This document shows positions 26,212-33,804 of a stretch of 64,000 nucleotides of DNA, one piece after another. The stretch lies in NCBI RefSeq assembly GCF_000521865.1, contig NZ_JAME01000005.1:1-64000 (forward strand), written 5' to 3'. The DNA is from Roseivivax isoporae LMG 25204. Lineage in GTDB: Bacteria; Pseudomonadota; Alphaproteobacteria; Rhodobacterales; Rhodobacteraceae. The stretch's first letter is position 1. Each line of letters begins with the position of its first letter. A model generated the notes under the pieces. That model was not told the DNA's origin. It made no database searches and was given only the letters and a program-made list of their open reading frames with translations. Made by a program: the position numbers and the translations under genes.

Positions 26212-27180
26212 TCAGCGCTCGGCGGCAAAGACCATGTCGATCATGGCCTGGGTGCCGCGCGAGAACTCCAGCGGACAGGGATAGGGCGTCCCGTCGCGCA
26301 CGCTGGAATTGAATGCCTCCACCTGCCGCACGTAGTGATTGTCCCGCGGGAAACGCTCTGTCGTCACGCGCTGTTCCGAATCCTGCAGGATCACCATCGC
26401 CTGGCCGTAGACCATGGGATTGAACGGTGCGGTCAGCCGCAGGATGCCGCGCTCGCCGTGGAACACCATCTCCTGATAGGGCGCCATGCGCATGGACGTG
26501 TAGCCGGTGAACAGGAACGACGGGAACCGCGCCGCCACGTGGGCGCGCACGTCGACGCCGTTCTCGCGCGCAATGTCGGCGAACAGAACCTCCTCGGGTT
26601 CTTCCCCGGTCACGAAGCGGGTGGAGCCGTAGGTGTAGACGCCGATGTCGGGAATGCCGCCGCCGCCCATCTCCGGCCGGTTGCGGATGTTGGACGCATC
26701 GGGGTTGTTGTAGCTGAAAGCCGCGTTCACCGCGACGAGCCGCCCGATCGCACCGTCCTCGTAGAGCGCCTTGGCGCGCTGCCATTGCGGGTGGTGCACG
26801 ATCATGTAGGCCTCGGCCGCCAGCAGGCCGGTGCGGTTGCGCAGCGCGATCAGGTCGTCGAACTGCCCGGCCTCCATCGCGAGCGGCTTCTCGCAGAGAA
26901 CATGCTTGCCCGCCTCCAGCGCCTTGCGGGTGTATTCCACGTGCAGGCTGTTCGGCAGCGGGATGTAGACCGCGTCGATGTCCTCGCTCGCCAGCAGCGC
27001 GTCGTAGTCGTTGAAAACCATGAGGCCGGGAGCGAAGTCGGCGAAGGGCGCAGCCTTTCCGGCGGTCGACGTGGCGAGCGCGGTCAGCGCGCCGCCCCGG
27101 GCGGCGTGGATCGCCGGACCCATCTGCGTCAGCGCGAAGTTTGCGGCGCCGAGGATGCCCCAGCGAACGTGATCGGCCAT
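26212..27180 (-). CDS. Gfo/Idh/MocA family oxidoreductase
   Basis: A 322-residue NAD(P)-dependent dehydrogenase. The Rossmann motif GILGAANFALTQMGPAI lies at residues 8-24, and the family's catalytic lysine motif CEKPLAM is near residue 95, followed by the C-terminal alpha/beta domain with EAYMIVHHPQW and GGGGIPDIGVYTYGSTR, where D and Y/H typically bind sugar hydroxyls. Related enzymes oxidise sugars, inositols or diols such as trans-dihydrodiols. The substrate is unknown. It is convergent with phaZ and apparently monocistronic. Confidence 0.88.
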   Translation of the reverse strand: MADHVRWGILGAANFALTQMGPAIHAARGGALTALATSTAGKAAPFADFAPGLMVFNDYDALLASEDIDAVYIPLPNSLHVEYTRKALEAGKHVLCEKPLAMEAGQFDDLIALRNRTGLLAAEAYMIVHHPQWQRAKALYEDGAIGRLVAVNAAFSYNNPDASNIRNRPEMGGGGIPDIGVYTYGSTRFVTGEEPEEVLFADIARENGVDVRAHVAARFPSFLFTGYTSMRMAPYQEMVFHGERGILRLTAPFNPMVYGQAMVILQDSEQRVTTERFPRDNHYVRQVEAFNSSVRDGTPYPCPLEFSRGTQAMIDMVFAAER

Positions 27181-27246
27181 GGCGGCCCCCTTTCGATATC
27201 GAGTTCCGGGGGCATTCTTTCCGTCCGTCCGCCCGAGTGCAAAGCG

Positions 27247-27275
27247 AAAACGCCGGTCCCTCGCGGGACCGGCGT
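27247..27275 (-). terminator. Rho-independent terminator of rpoH
   Basis: ACGCCGGTCCC and GGGACCGGCGT form a perfect 11-bp stem with a 4-nt loop; four T residues follow on the minus strand. It starts 27 bp after the rpoH stop codon. Confidence 0.85.
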
Positions 27276-27301
27276 CTCGTGTCGTTCGGGGGTGTCGCGG
27301 A

Positions 27302-28198
27302 TCAGGTCGTGGCCAGCATCCCCTGCTGGCGCGCGAGCTCCTGCATGCGCTTCTGCAGCTTCTCGAACGCGCGCACCTCGATCTGGCGGATGCGCTCGCG
27401 GCTCACGTCGTATTCGCCCGACAGGTCCTCCAGCGTCATCGGCTGGTCGGACAGCCGGCGCTTGGTCAGGATATCCTTCTCGCGGTCGTTCAGGACGTCC
27501 ATCGCCTCGGCCAGGAGCGCCCGGCGCGCCTCGAGCTCGTCACGCGCCTCGTAGTCCTGCGCCTGGTTCGCGTCCTCGTCCTCGAGCCAGTCCTGCCACT
27601 GCATGGACCCCTCGCCTTCCTGTCCGACGGTCGCGTTCAGCGACGCGTCCGACCCGGCAAGGCGGCGGTTCATCGAGATCACCTCGTCATGGGTCACGCC
27701 GAGGTCGGTCGCGATCCGCTCCACCTGCTCGGGACGCAGGTCGCCTTCCTCGAGCGCACCGATGCGGCTCTTGGCCTTGCGCAGGTTGAAGAACAGCTTC
27801 TTCTGGGCCGATGTCGTGCCGAGCTTCACCAGGCTCCACGACCGCAGGATGTATTCCTGGATCGCGGCGCGGATCCACCACATCGCGTAGGTCGCCAGGC
27901 GGAACCCCTTCTCGGGATCGAACCGCTTGACCGCCTGCATCAGGCCCACGTTCGCCTCGGAGATCACCTCGGCCTGCGGCAGGCCGTAGCCGCGATAACC
28001 CATGGCGATCTTGGCCGCGAGCCGCAGGTGCGAGGTGACGAGCTGGTGCGCGGCCTCGGTGTCCTGGTCCTCGACCCAGCGCTTGGCCAGCATGTATTCC
28101 TGTTCCGGCTCGAGGAGCGGGAATTTCCGGATTTCCTGCAGGTAGCGGCTCAGGCCCGCTTCCGGGGACGGCGCGGGAAGATTGCCGTAATTGCTCAT
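27302..28198 (-). CDS. rpoH: RNA polymerase heat-shock sigma factor RpoH
   Basis: A 298-residue group 3 sigma factor. Region 2 shows LVTSHLRLAAKIAMGYRGYGLPQAEVISEANVGLMQAVKRFDPEKGFRLATYAMWWIRA (the -10 recognition and core-binding helices), the RpoH box QKKLFFNLRK follows, and region 4 ends in LEDLSGEYDVSRERIRQIEVRAFEKLQ. It directs transcription of chaperone and protease genes. The ATG at 28198 is six bases from a GGAGGG ribosome site; an ATG two codons upstream overlaps that site. A sigma-32-like promoter lies at 28249-28277, suggesting self-activation. Confidence 0.96.
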   Translation of the reverse strand: MSNYGNLPAPSPEAGLSRYLQEIRKFPLLEPEQEYMLAKRWVEDQDTEAAHQLVTSHLRLAAKIAMGYRGYGLPQAEVISEANVGLMQAVKRFDPEKGFRLATYAMWWIRAAIQEYILRSWSLVKLGTTSAQKKLFFNLRKAKSRIGALEEGDLRPEQVERIATDLGVTHDEVISMNRRLAGSDASLNATVGQEGEGSMQWQDWLEDEDANQAQDYEARDELEARRALLAEAMDVLNDREKDILTKRRLSDQPMTLEDLSGEYDVSRERIRQIEVRAFEKLQKRMQELARQQGMLATT

Positions 28199-28225
28199 GA
28201 CCATCCCTCCATAGTCGGGGCGCGT

Positions 28226-28248
28226 GGATGTTTACCACTTTAACATCC
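28226..28248. promoter_or_regulatory. Inverted repeat at the rpoH transcription start
   Basis: GGATGTT-N9-AACATCC, a perfect 7-bp dyad lying directly downstream of the predicted rpoH -10 element and spanning the expected start site. It could be an operator or, if transcribed, a 5' leader hairpin. Confidence 0.55.
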
Positions 28249-28277
28249 AGATGGGGTCGCGCGCCCGGGGTTTCAAG
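28249..28277 (-). promoter_or_regulatory. Sigma-32-type promoter of rpoH
   Basis: On the minus strand CTTGAAA (28271-28277), then 14 bp, then CCCCATCT (28249-28256). This matches the heat-shock consensus CTTGAAA-N11-15-CCCCATNT at every conserved position. The -10 hexamer is poor for sigma-70. Confidence 0.7.
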
Positions 28278-28372
28278 CGAGCGTCGCCCGCCTTCGGTTT
28301 ACACGGATATAACGCATGCGCCCGTCGGGTGATCCCCGATTTCAGTGCTCTCAAGCACCCGTGCTGTGTGTT

Positions 28373-29413
28373 TCAGTGTGGACCCGAACCGGCGCGCAGC
28401 ACGTCGATGAGCGTGCGCAGGTCCTCGGGCACATCCGCCTCGAAGCTCAGCGTCTCGCCGCTCGCCGGGTGCACGAAGCCGAGCCGCGCGGCATGCAGGG
28501 CCTGCCGGGGAAACCCGTCCGCCGCCGCGGCGCCCGCGGGCCCCAGCGCCTTGACGCTCGCCCGCCGACGCCCGCCATAAACCGGGTCGCCCAGCAGCGC
28601 GTGGCCGGCATGGGCCATGTGCACGCGGATCTGGTGGGTGCGCCCGGTCTCGAGCCGGCATTCGAGCAGGGCCGCCGCCGCCGGCACCCCGAAGCTTTCG
28701 AGCACCCGTGCCCGCGTCACCGCGTGCCGGCCCGCGCCGAAATAGACCGCCTGCTTCTGCCGGTCGGTGCGGTGCCGCGCGAGGCCGGTGGCCACGCGCA
28801 CGACGCCGCCCGGTTCGACCGACACGCCGCGCAGGCCCCGCAGCCGCGGGTCGCCGCCATCCGGCATCCCGTGGCAGACGGCGAGATAGGCGCGGTCGAC
28901 ATCGTGCGCCTCGAACTGTGCCGCGAGCCCGTGATGCGCCCGGTCGGACTTGGCCACCACCAGCAGCCCGCTCGTATCCTTGTCGATCCGGTGCACGATG
29001 CCTGGCCGCAGGGCGCCGCCGACCCCCGACAGGTTGCCGTCGAAATGGTGCAGGAGCGCGTTGACCAGCGTGCCGTCCGGCGTGCCCGGCGCGGGGTGCA
29101 CAACCATGCCCGCGGGCTTGTTCACGACGAGGAGGTCGTCGTCCTCGAACCGGATGTCGAGCGCGATGGGCTCCGGCTTCGTTTCGAGCGTGCGTGCCTC
29201 GGGCAGCTCGATCTCGATGGCATCGCCGGCCGCGACGGCGGCCTTGGCGTCGTCCAGCACGATGCCCGCGCGGCGCACCGCGCCCTCGGCGATCAGCCGG
29301 GCGAGCCGCGTGCGCGACAGGGCCGCCTGCTCTGGCACATCGCGCGCCAGCGCCTTATCAAGGCGCGGCGGCGGCGCATCCCCGATGACTACCCGAAGGA
29401 CCTGCCTGGGCAT
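28373..29413 (-). CDS. RluA-family 23S rRNA pseudouridine synthase
   Basis: A 346-residue pseudouridine synthase of the RluA/RluD type. An N-terminal S4-like RNA-binding region (RLDKALARDVPE, SRTRLARLIAEGAV) precedes the catalytic domain with HRIDKDTSGLL, whose Asp144 is the nucleophile-equivalent; GRTHQIRVHMAHAGHALLGDPVYGG follows. It probably modifies U1911/1915/1917 of 23S rRNA like RluD. The ATG at 29413 shares the CATG tetranucleotide with the divergent DUF6476 gene; a GTG three codons upstream is also in frame. Confidence 0.92.
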   Translation of the reverse strand: MPRQVLRVVIGDAPPPRLDKALARDVPEQAALSRTRLARLIAEGAVRRAGIVLDDAKAAVAAGDAIEIELPEARTLETKPEPIALDIRFEDDDLLVVNKPAGMVVHPAPGTPDGTLVNALLHHFDGNLSGVGGALRPGIVHRIDKDTSGLLVVAKSDRAHHGLAAQFEAHDVDRAYLAVCHGMPDGGDPRLRGLRGVSVEPGGVVRVATGLARHRTDRQKQAVYFGAGRHAVTRARVLESFGVPAAAALLECRLETGRTHQIRVHMAHAGHALLGDPVYGGRRRASVKALGPAGAAAADGFPRQALHAARLGFVHPASGETLSFEADVPEDLRTLIDVLRAGSGPH

Positions 29414-29714
29414 GGACGACACTCCCGACCCGGCCCCACCGCCGGAACTGCGCTACCTGAAGACGCTCGTCACGGTACTGACGGCCGTCATGATCGTCGG
29501 CGTGATAACGGTGGCGACGCTGCTTGTCATCCGCCTGCGCGCGCCCGCGCCGCCCCTTCCCGAAGAGATCACCCTGCCCGACGGCGCCCGCGCCCTCGCC
29601 GTAACCCTGGGCGACGACTGGGTCGCCGTGGTGACCGACGGGGACGAGATCGTGATCTTCGACCGCCTGACCGGCGCGCTGCGCCAGCGCGTCCGCATCG
29701 ATCAGGCCCCCTGA
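29412..29714 (+). CDS. DUF6476 family membrane protein
   Basis: A 100-residue protein with one membrane segment at about residues 20-44 after ELRYLKTLVTVLT, then a periplasmic part with DGARALAVTLGDDWVAVVTDGDEIVIFD, which reads like a single beta-propeller-type blade. The pattern matches DUF6476, a small family of Rhodobacterales. Function unknown. Its start codon overlaps that of the divergent pseudouridine synthase gene, so its promoter must lie within that gene. Confidence 0.75.
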   Translation: MDDTPDPAPPPELRYLKTLVTVLTAVMIVGVITVATLLVIRLRAPAPPLPEEITLPDGARALAVTLGDDWVAVVTDGDEIVIFDRLTGALRQRVRIDQAP

Positions 29715-29745
29715 CCGAACGACTTTGTGACATATGCTGGAAGGG

Positions 29746-29822
29746 TGGTACCGCCTCCCCGGCTCGAACGGGGGACCTCTAGATCCACAATCTAGCGCTC
29801 TAACCAACTGAGCTAAGGCGGC
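29746..29822 (-). tRNA. tRNA-His (GTG)
   Basis: A complete 77-nt cloverleaf with encoded CCA. The anticodon stem CTAGA/TCTAG holds the loop TTGTGGA, so the anticodon is GTG. The acceptor stem starts at G1 paired with U72 and the discriminator base is A73; the -1 position is not part of a G:C extension. This is the atypical alphaproteobacterial tRNA-His form. Confidence 0.96.
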
Positions 29823-29900
29823 ACTGTCCGCGCGGAATAGCGCCACGGGCCGAGCGATGCAACCCCGTTCCGGCACCCGTTCCGCTGGGTTTTTCGCGGC

Positions 29901-30383
29901 TCAGCGCAGCGCGATCGACCAGTGCTGCTCGACGAGGTCCTGACCGAAACTGTGGACCGGCTTTGACGATTCGAGCGACCAGCCGGTGCGGGCATACAGC
30001 GCGCAGGCCGCGCGATGGCTCTCGTGAGTCCAGAGCACCATCCGCGCATAGCCGCGCGCCCGAGCCCACTCGGTGCAGAGCGCCAGCATCTGCCGTCCGA
30101 GCCCGCGCCCGCGCGCCTCGGGCAGCAGCAGGAACAGCCGCAGCTTGGCGGTATGCTCGTCGAGCGGGACGCAGAAGATCGACCCGAGCGGGCGCCCGTC
30201 CTCCTCGGCGATCCAGGCGCGTTCCCGGTCCGGGTCGCGCTCGCGCAGGAACGCGGCGAGGATGTCGGCGACGAGCGCCCCGAAGGTGTCGTCGAAGCCC
30301 TCTTCGCGCGCGTAGTGAACGGCATGCGCCGGCACCAGCCAATCGGCGTCCGAGGGGACGATATCGCGGAACGTCACGCTCAT
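29901..30383 (-). CDS. GNAT family N-acetyltransferase
   Basis: A 160-residue acetyltransferase. Motif A of the GNAT fold is clear: LRLFLLLPEARGRGLGRQMLALCTEWARARGY around residues 83-114, containing the acetyl-CoA binding R-G-x-G-L-G loop, followed by LWTHESHRAACALYARTGW. The ATG at 30383 is used; a TTG four codons upstream is possible. The substrate cannot be inferred. It lies downstream of tRNA-His on the same strand and divergent from the DUF6324 gene. Confidence 0.88.
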   Translation of the reverse strand: MSVTFRDIVPSDADWLVPAHAVHYAREEGFDDTFGALVADILAAFLRERDPDRERAWIAEEDGRPLGSIFCVPLDEHTAKLRLFLLLPEARGRGLGRQMLALCTEWARARGYARMVLWTHESHRAACALYARTGWSLESSKPVHSFGQDLVEQHWSIALR

Positions 30384-30487
30384 CGTACGGATCAAAGCAC
30401 CTTGGCCGCTTGATTTCCAGCGGTCCCGACCGTAGATCCGCCGGCACCGCGGGACCCGCCCCGCGGCCTCAGCCGGAGACGCCCGCC

Positions 30488-30688
30488 ATGGGAATCAACA
30501 CCGAACGCGACATCGAGGCGAACCTGCAGATCGGTCCGACCGACCAGGGCATGGTCCGCCTGTTCATCGCCGCCGACGGGCTCGAGATCCCGATGGATTT
30601 CTCGCCCGAGGAAGCGGAGGAGATCGGCGAGGAAATCCGCGCCGCCGCGGCCGCCGCGCGCAAAGTCAAGCCGAAGTCCAAGCGCTGA
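30488..30688 (+). CDS. DUF6324 family small protein
   Basis: A 66-residue soluble protein beginning MGINTERDIEANLQIG, with the segment MVRLFIAADGLEIPMDFSPEEAEEIGEEIRAAA and a Lys-rich end (KVKPKSKR). It matches the uncharacterised DUF6324 family of Rhodobacteraceae. Convergent with mmcB and overlapping its 3' end by 23 bp. Confidence 0.78.
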   Translation: MGINTERDIEANLQIGPTDQGMVRLFIAADGLEIPMDFSPEEAEEIGEEIRAAAAAARKVKPKSKR

Positions 30689-31142
30689 CCGCGTCCGGGT
30701 CGCGCAGCGTCTGCAGGCGCCGCGCCGCGTGAAAGGCCATCTTGCGCACGAGGACGTTGCGCCGCGCCGCGGGCAGCTTGCTCTCAGGCGCCATGCGCAG
30801 AACCTCTGCATCGAAGGCATCGGCGATCATCAGGCCCGTGCCGTCGGGCAGCAGATCCGTCGGGAACGCCTCGTCCACCGCCCAGAAATACCGGTCGCAC
30901 CAGTCGAGATATCCCTGCCACTTGCCGTCCGCCATGAAATCGGCACGGCTCGACTTGCACTCGACGATCCAGATCTCGCCCTTGGGGCCCAGCGCCATGA
31001 CGTCGACGCGCAGGCCGCGGTCCGGCACGAATTCCTCGACGCAGGCAAAGCCGTGGGCGAGCGCGAGGTGCCGCGCCACGCCGCGTGCCAACAGCTGGCC
31101 GGGCATCATCGTCGTCGGGAGCGTGTGCGCCATTCCGGTCAT
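30666..31142 (-). CDS. mmcB: MmcB family DNA repair-associated protein
   Basis: A 158-residue protein with a PD-(D/E)xK nuclease-type core: RGLRVDVMALGPKGEIWIVECKSSRADF (Asp and E-x-K metal-binding residues, about 52-79), followed by KWQGYLDWCDRYFWAVDEAFP. MmcB was linked to DNA-damage response in Caulobacter. The start could be ATG 31142 or ATG 31133; neither has a strong ribosome site. The 3' end overlaps the convergent DUF6324 gene. Confidence 0.85.
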   Translation of the reverse strand: MTGMAHTLPTTMMPGQLLARGVARHLALAHGFACVEEFVPDRGLRVDVMALGPKGEIWIVECKSSRADFMADGKWQGYLDWCDRYFWAVDEAFPTDLLPDGTGLMIADAFDAEVLRMAPESKLPAARRNVLVRKMAFHAARRLQTLRDPDAVSAWTSA

Positions 31143-31285
31143 GGCACCGCAGTAAAGAACATTGACGGAACATCCGCAAGGGAACACTTTTCCGCAAGCG
31201 TCTTTGCGCGCGACCGCCTCTGCACCTACGTTGTGGCATCGCGCCCGCGGACGCGACGCCCGACGCATTGCCATCGAGGACCTCA

Positions 31286-32668
31286 ATGACCGACCCGACC
31301 GAGCCCGCGGAGGCAGCGCACCGCCCCCGCCTGACCCGTGCCGAGGCCCGCGGCGTCGCGCATGCCCGCGAACTCGAGGATCACGTCTCCTGGCTCGAGA
31401 CGTTCTCGGGCACCGCGCTCGGCGTGCTGTCGGTCGCCTCGGGCATCTACACCTATCTCGGGGTCTCCTCGCTGCTCGAGGACAACGGCGCGATGTCGGT
31501 CTTCGCCGCGATCGCCTATTCCGTCGCGGTGTCGGTCGGCATCTTCGTGTTCTGGTCCTACCTCATGCGGCTCTTCCCGGCGGTGCGCTCGGCGGGCGCG
31601 CGGATCGGGCTGCTCGTCGCGATGGGCGTCGGGTCGCTCGCCATAGTCGCCATGTCGTCATGGCTGAACGCGGCGGCGCTCGCGGGCTCCGCGGCGGTCG
31701 AACAGCACCTCGCCAAGACCGTGCAGGACTACCAGGCGAGCCTCGAACGGGCGCACGAGGTCGCGTTGTCCGGCCAGGCGCTCGAACGCGACGTGGCGCG
31801 CGTGCGGCAGAGCTTCGCGGATCTCTCCGAACAGGAGGCCGAGGGCGGACTTTCGGGCCTTGCCGGCCGCGGCGCCGTGTTCCGCGTCCTGCGCCAGAAG
31901 TCCGAGGAGCTGGCGGCGCTGCAGGAGCAGATCTCGTCGCAGACACCGCTCGTCGAGCAGGCCTTCGCGGAGGGCAACGTGGTCCTGAGCCGGATGCGCG
32001 CGCTGACCGTGGAACAGGGCAGCGTCGAGGCGCGGTCGGTCGAGTTCTCCGAGGCTGCCGTGCGCCTGCAGGGGCTGATCACGCGGCTCAGGCAGCTCTC
32101 CGTCGCGCCGCTGGTGGAACGCGCCGCGCAGGATCTTTCAGCCTCGGTCGTGCTGCCCGAGCTGGACGGCGGCACCGAGGAAAGCCGCGGCAGCCAGCAG
32201 GCCACGATCACCTCGGTGCTCGACGTGCTGGCGAGCCGCGCCGAGACGCTCGAGAGCGCGGCGCAGAACGTGCAGGACATGGCGCCGGCGGCCGAGGTCA
32301 CCTACACGCCGATCTCATCGGCGGACGCGGTGATCCTCTACGCGCGGAACTTCGTGCCGTCCTGGGCCGGCGCCATCGCCATCGACCTGCTGCCGGCGGT
32401 GCTGGTCTTCATCCTCGCCGTCACGCATTCCGCGATCCGCGCGGGCCGCGAGGGCACCGGGATCGAGGACAGCCTGACCCTCGCCGAGCTGCGCGCGGCC
32501 ATGGCGGCGCTGCGCGACATGGACGGCGCCATGCAGTCCATGCCGGCCGCGACGGCACCGGCACCGCCGGCCGCGCCCGAGCCTGCGCGCGCGCCTGACG
32601 CGCCGGAGCCGCCGCGCGAGGACCGCCCGGTGAGCGAGGTGAAGCCCATGACCGGCACGCGCCCGTGA
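31286..32668 (+). CDS. Large coiled-coil membrane protein of unknown function
   Basis: A 460-residue protein I do not recognise. Three membrane segments lie at roughly residues 41-62, 70-95 and 107-128, then a long heptad-rich region (about 140-350) dominated by Glu, Gln, Arg and Ala, then a fourth segment at about 360-383 (GAIAIDLLPAVLVFILAV). The C-terminal tail is Pro/Ala-rich and charged. Both ends are predicted in the cytoplasm, with the coiled coil in the periplasm. The next gene, a ClpP-like membrane protein, overlaps its stop by four bases, so the two probably work together. Confidence 0.7.
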   Translation: MTDPTEPAEAAHRPRLTRAEARGVAHARELEDHVSWLETFSGTALGVLSVASGIYTYLGVSSLLEDNGAMSVFAAIAYSVAVSVGIFVFWSYLMRLFPAVRSAGARIGLLVAMGVGSLAIVAMSSWLNAAALAGSAAVEQHLAKTVQDYQASLERAHEVALSGQALERDVARVRQSFADLSEQEAEGGLSGLAGRGAVFRVLRQKSEELAALQEQISSQTPLVEQAFAEGNVVLSRMRALTVEQGSVEARSVEFSEAAVRLQGLITRLRQLSVAPLVERAAQDLSASVVLPELDGGTEESRGSQQATITSVLDVLASRAETLESAAQNVQDMAPAAEVTYTPISSADAVILYARNFVPSWAGAIAIDLLPAVLVFILAVTHSAIRAGREGTGIEDSLTLAELRAAMAALRDMDGAMQSMPAATAPAPPAAPEPARAPDAPEPPREDRPVSEVKPMTGTRP

Positions 32669-33429
32669 GCGCGCGGCCAGACATCGGCCGCGTCCTCAAG
32701 GGCGTGCTGATCTTCCAGCTGGGCATCGGCGCGCTCCTGATCTGGGGCGACATGGGACGGAACGGCGGCGGGCTGCGACTGCCGGGCTTCGGACCCGATG
32801 CGCCCGAGCTGACCGAGCCTGTGCGGCCCGGGGACCAGCGCCGCACCTTCGCGCCGACCCGGCCGCGCCCCGCGACGGAGCCCGCGCGCGACCCGGGCGA
32901 CCTGCCCGGGCAATTGGTCCTGACGCAGGAGGACGGCGCCACCTGGCGGCTCGAGGGCGGCGTGGCCGAGGGCGACGCGACACGCATCCTCGACCGGCTC
33001 GAGGAGCTGCAGCCGCCGCCCGAGACGCTGATCCTGCAATCGCCGGGCGGATCGGTGACCGACGCGCTCGCGATCGGCCGGGGGCTCCGCCGCGCGGGCA
33101 TCGGCACGCGCATGCTCGCGGGCGAGTTCTGCTATTCCGCCTGTCCCTACATCCTCGCCGGCGGTGCGACCCGCGAGATCGCCGAGGATGCCGCCGTGGG
33201 TGTCCACCAGCACTATTTCGGCGAGAGCACCCTCCTGCCCGCGCGGTTCGCGGTCGAGGACATCCAGAGGGGCCAGGCCGACGTCATGGACTACCTCGAC
33301 GAGATGGGCATCGACCCCATGGTGATGACCCACGCGCTCTCGACCCCGCCCGACGAAATCTACGTGCTCTTGCCCGAGGAACTCGAACGCTACGGCTTCC
33401 TCCCCGAGGCCGGGGCGGAGGAGGATTGA
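32665..33429 (+). CDS. Membrane-anchored ClpP/crotonase-fold protein (COG3904-like)
   Basis: A 254-residue protein with an N-terminal membrane anchor (residues 9-28), a Pro/Arg-rich linker, and a ClpP-like domain from about residue 85. LILQSPGGSVTDALAIGRGLR (about 122-142) gives the SPGG oxyanion strand, CYSACPYILAGG places the candidate nucleophile Ser158, and VGVHQHY holds His181/183, which is the Ser-His spacing seen in ClpP. It would act in the periplasm as a serine protease or a degenerate relative. GTG start overlaps the previous stop (GTGA). Substrate unknown. Confidence 0.75.
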   Translation: MSARPDIGRVLKGVLIFQLGIGALLIWGDMGRNGGGLRLPGFGPDAPELTEPVRPGDQRRTFAPTRPRPATEPARDPGDLPGQLVLTQEDGATWRLEGGVAEGDATRILDRLEELQPPPETLILQSPGGSVTDALAIGRGLRRAGIGTRMLAGEFCYSACPYILAGGATREIAEDAAVGVHQHYFGESTLLPARFAVEDIQRGQADVMDYLDEMGIDPMVMTHALSTPPDEIYVLLPEELERYGFLPEAGAEED

Positions 33430-33804
33430 CGCGCCCGACGGAATCTTCGCGCGCCCCTCTTGCCGCAGGGCTCCGCAGCGCTTAGCTCCTGCGCAGGCGG
33501 GTTCTGCCCTTCTCGTTCACGGTTGCATTCCGGTGGCCTTAAGCAATTCCGAGGGAGCTGGCTCTGTCCGGGCCCTGGTCCGGTTACCTGGCGCCCACCT
33601 GTATATACAGGTCCTCGGGAATGAGATAACCACACGGTTGTGGTGGTCCCGCCGCCTTCCTCTCCCTTATTGACAGCTGGCGCCCGCGGCGCTCCTGAAA
33701 CTCCGTCCGCGGGATTCGCGTGGCTCACGTCATGGCGCGCGCGTCGATGGCCCGGAACGATCCGGGCGGGCCGCGCCTGCCAGCGACATCGGAACCACGA
33801 GACC
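33430..33804. other. 375-bp intergenic region with palindromes
   Basis: No ORF is convincing here. It contains the 16-bp perfect palindrome at 33597-33612 and, 14 bp further, ACCACA-N4-TGTGGT (33630-33645). The base composition is locally less GC-rich than in coding DNA. It probably holds the promoter of the anti-sigma factor gene. Confidence 0.6.
33597..33612. promoter_or_regulatory. 16-bp perfect palindrome, candidate operator
   Basis: ACCTGTATATACAGGT reads identically on both strands. It lies about 190 bp upstream of the anti-sigma factor gene. It contains CTGT-N4-ACAG, shorter than the CTGT-N8-ACAG of enteric LexA sites, so the binding protein is unknown. Confidence 0.5.

Noticed and set aside
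33599-33610. CTGT-ATAT-ACAG as a LexA box
   Set aside because: Enteric LexA boxes have eight bases between the halves and alphaproteobacterial LexA uses GTTC-N7-GTTC. The four-base spacing fits neither.
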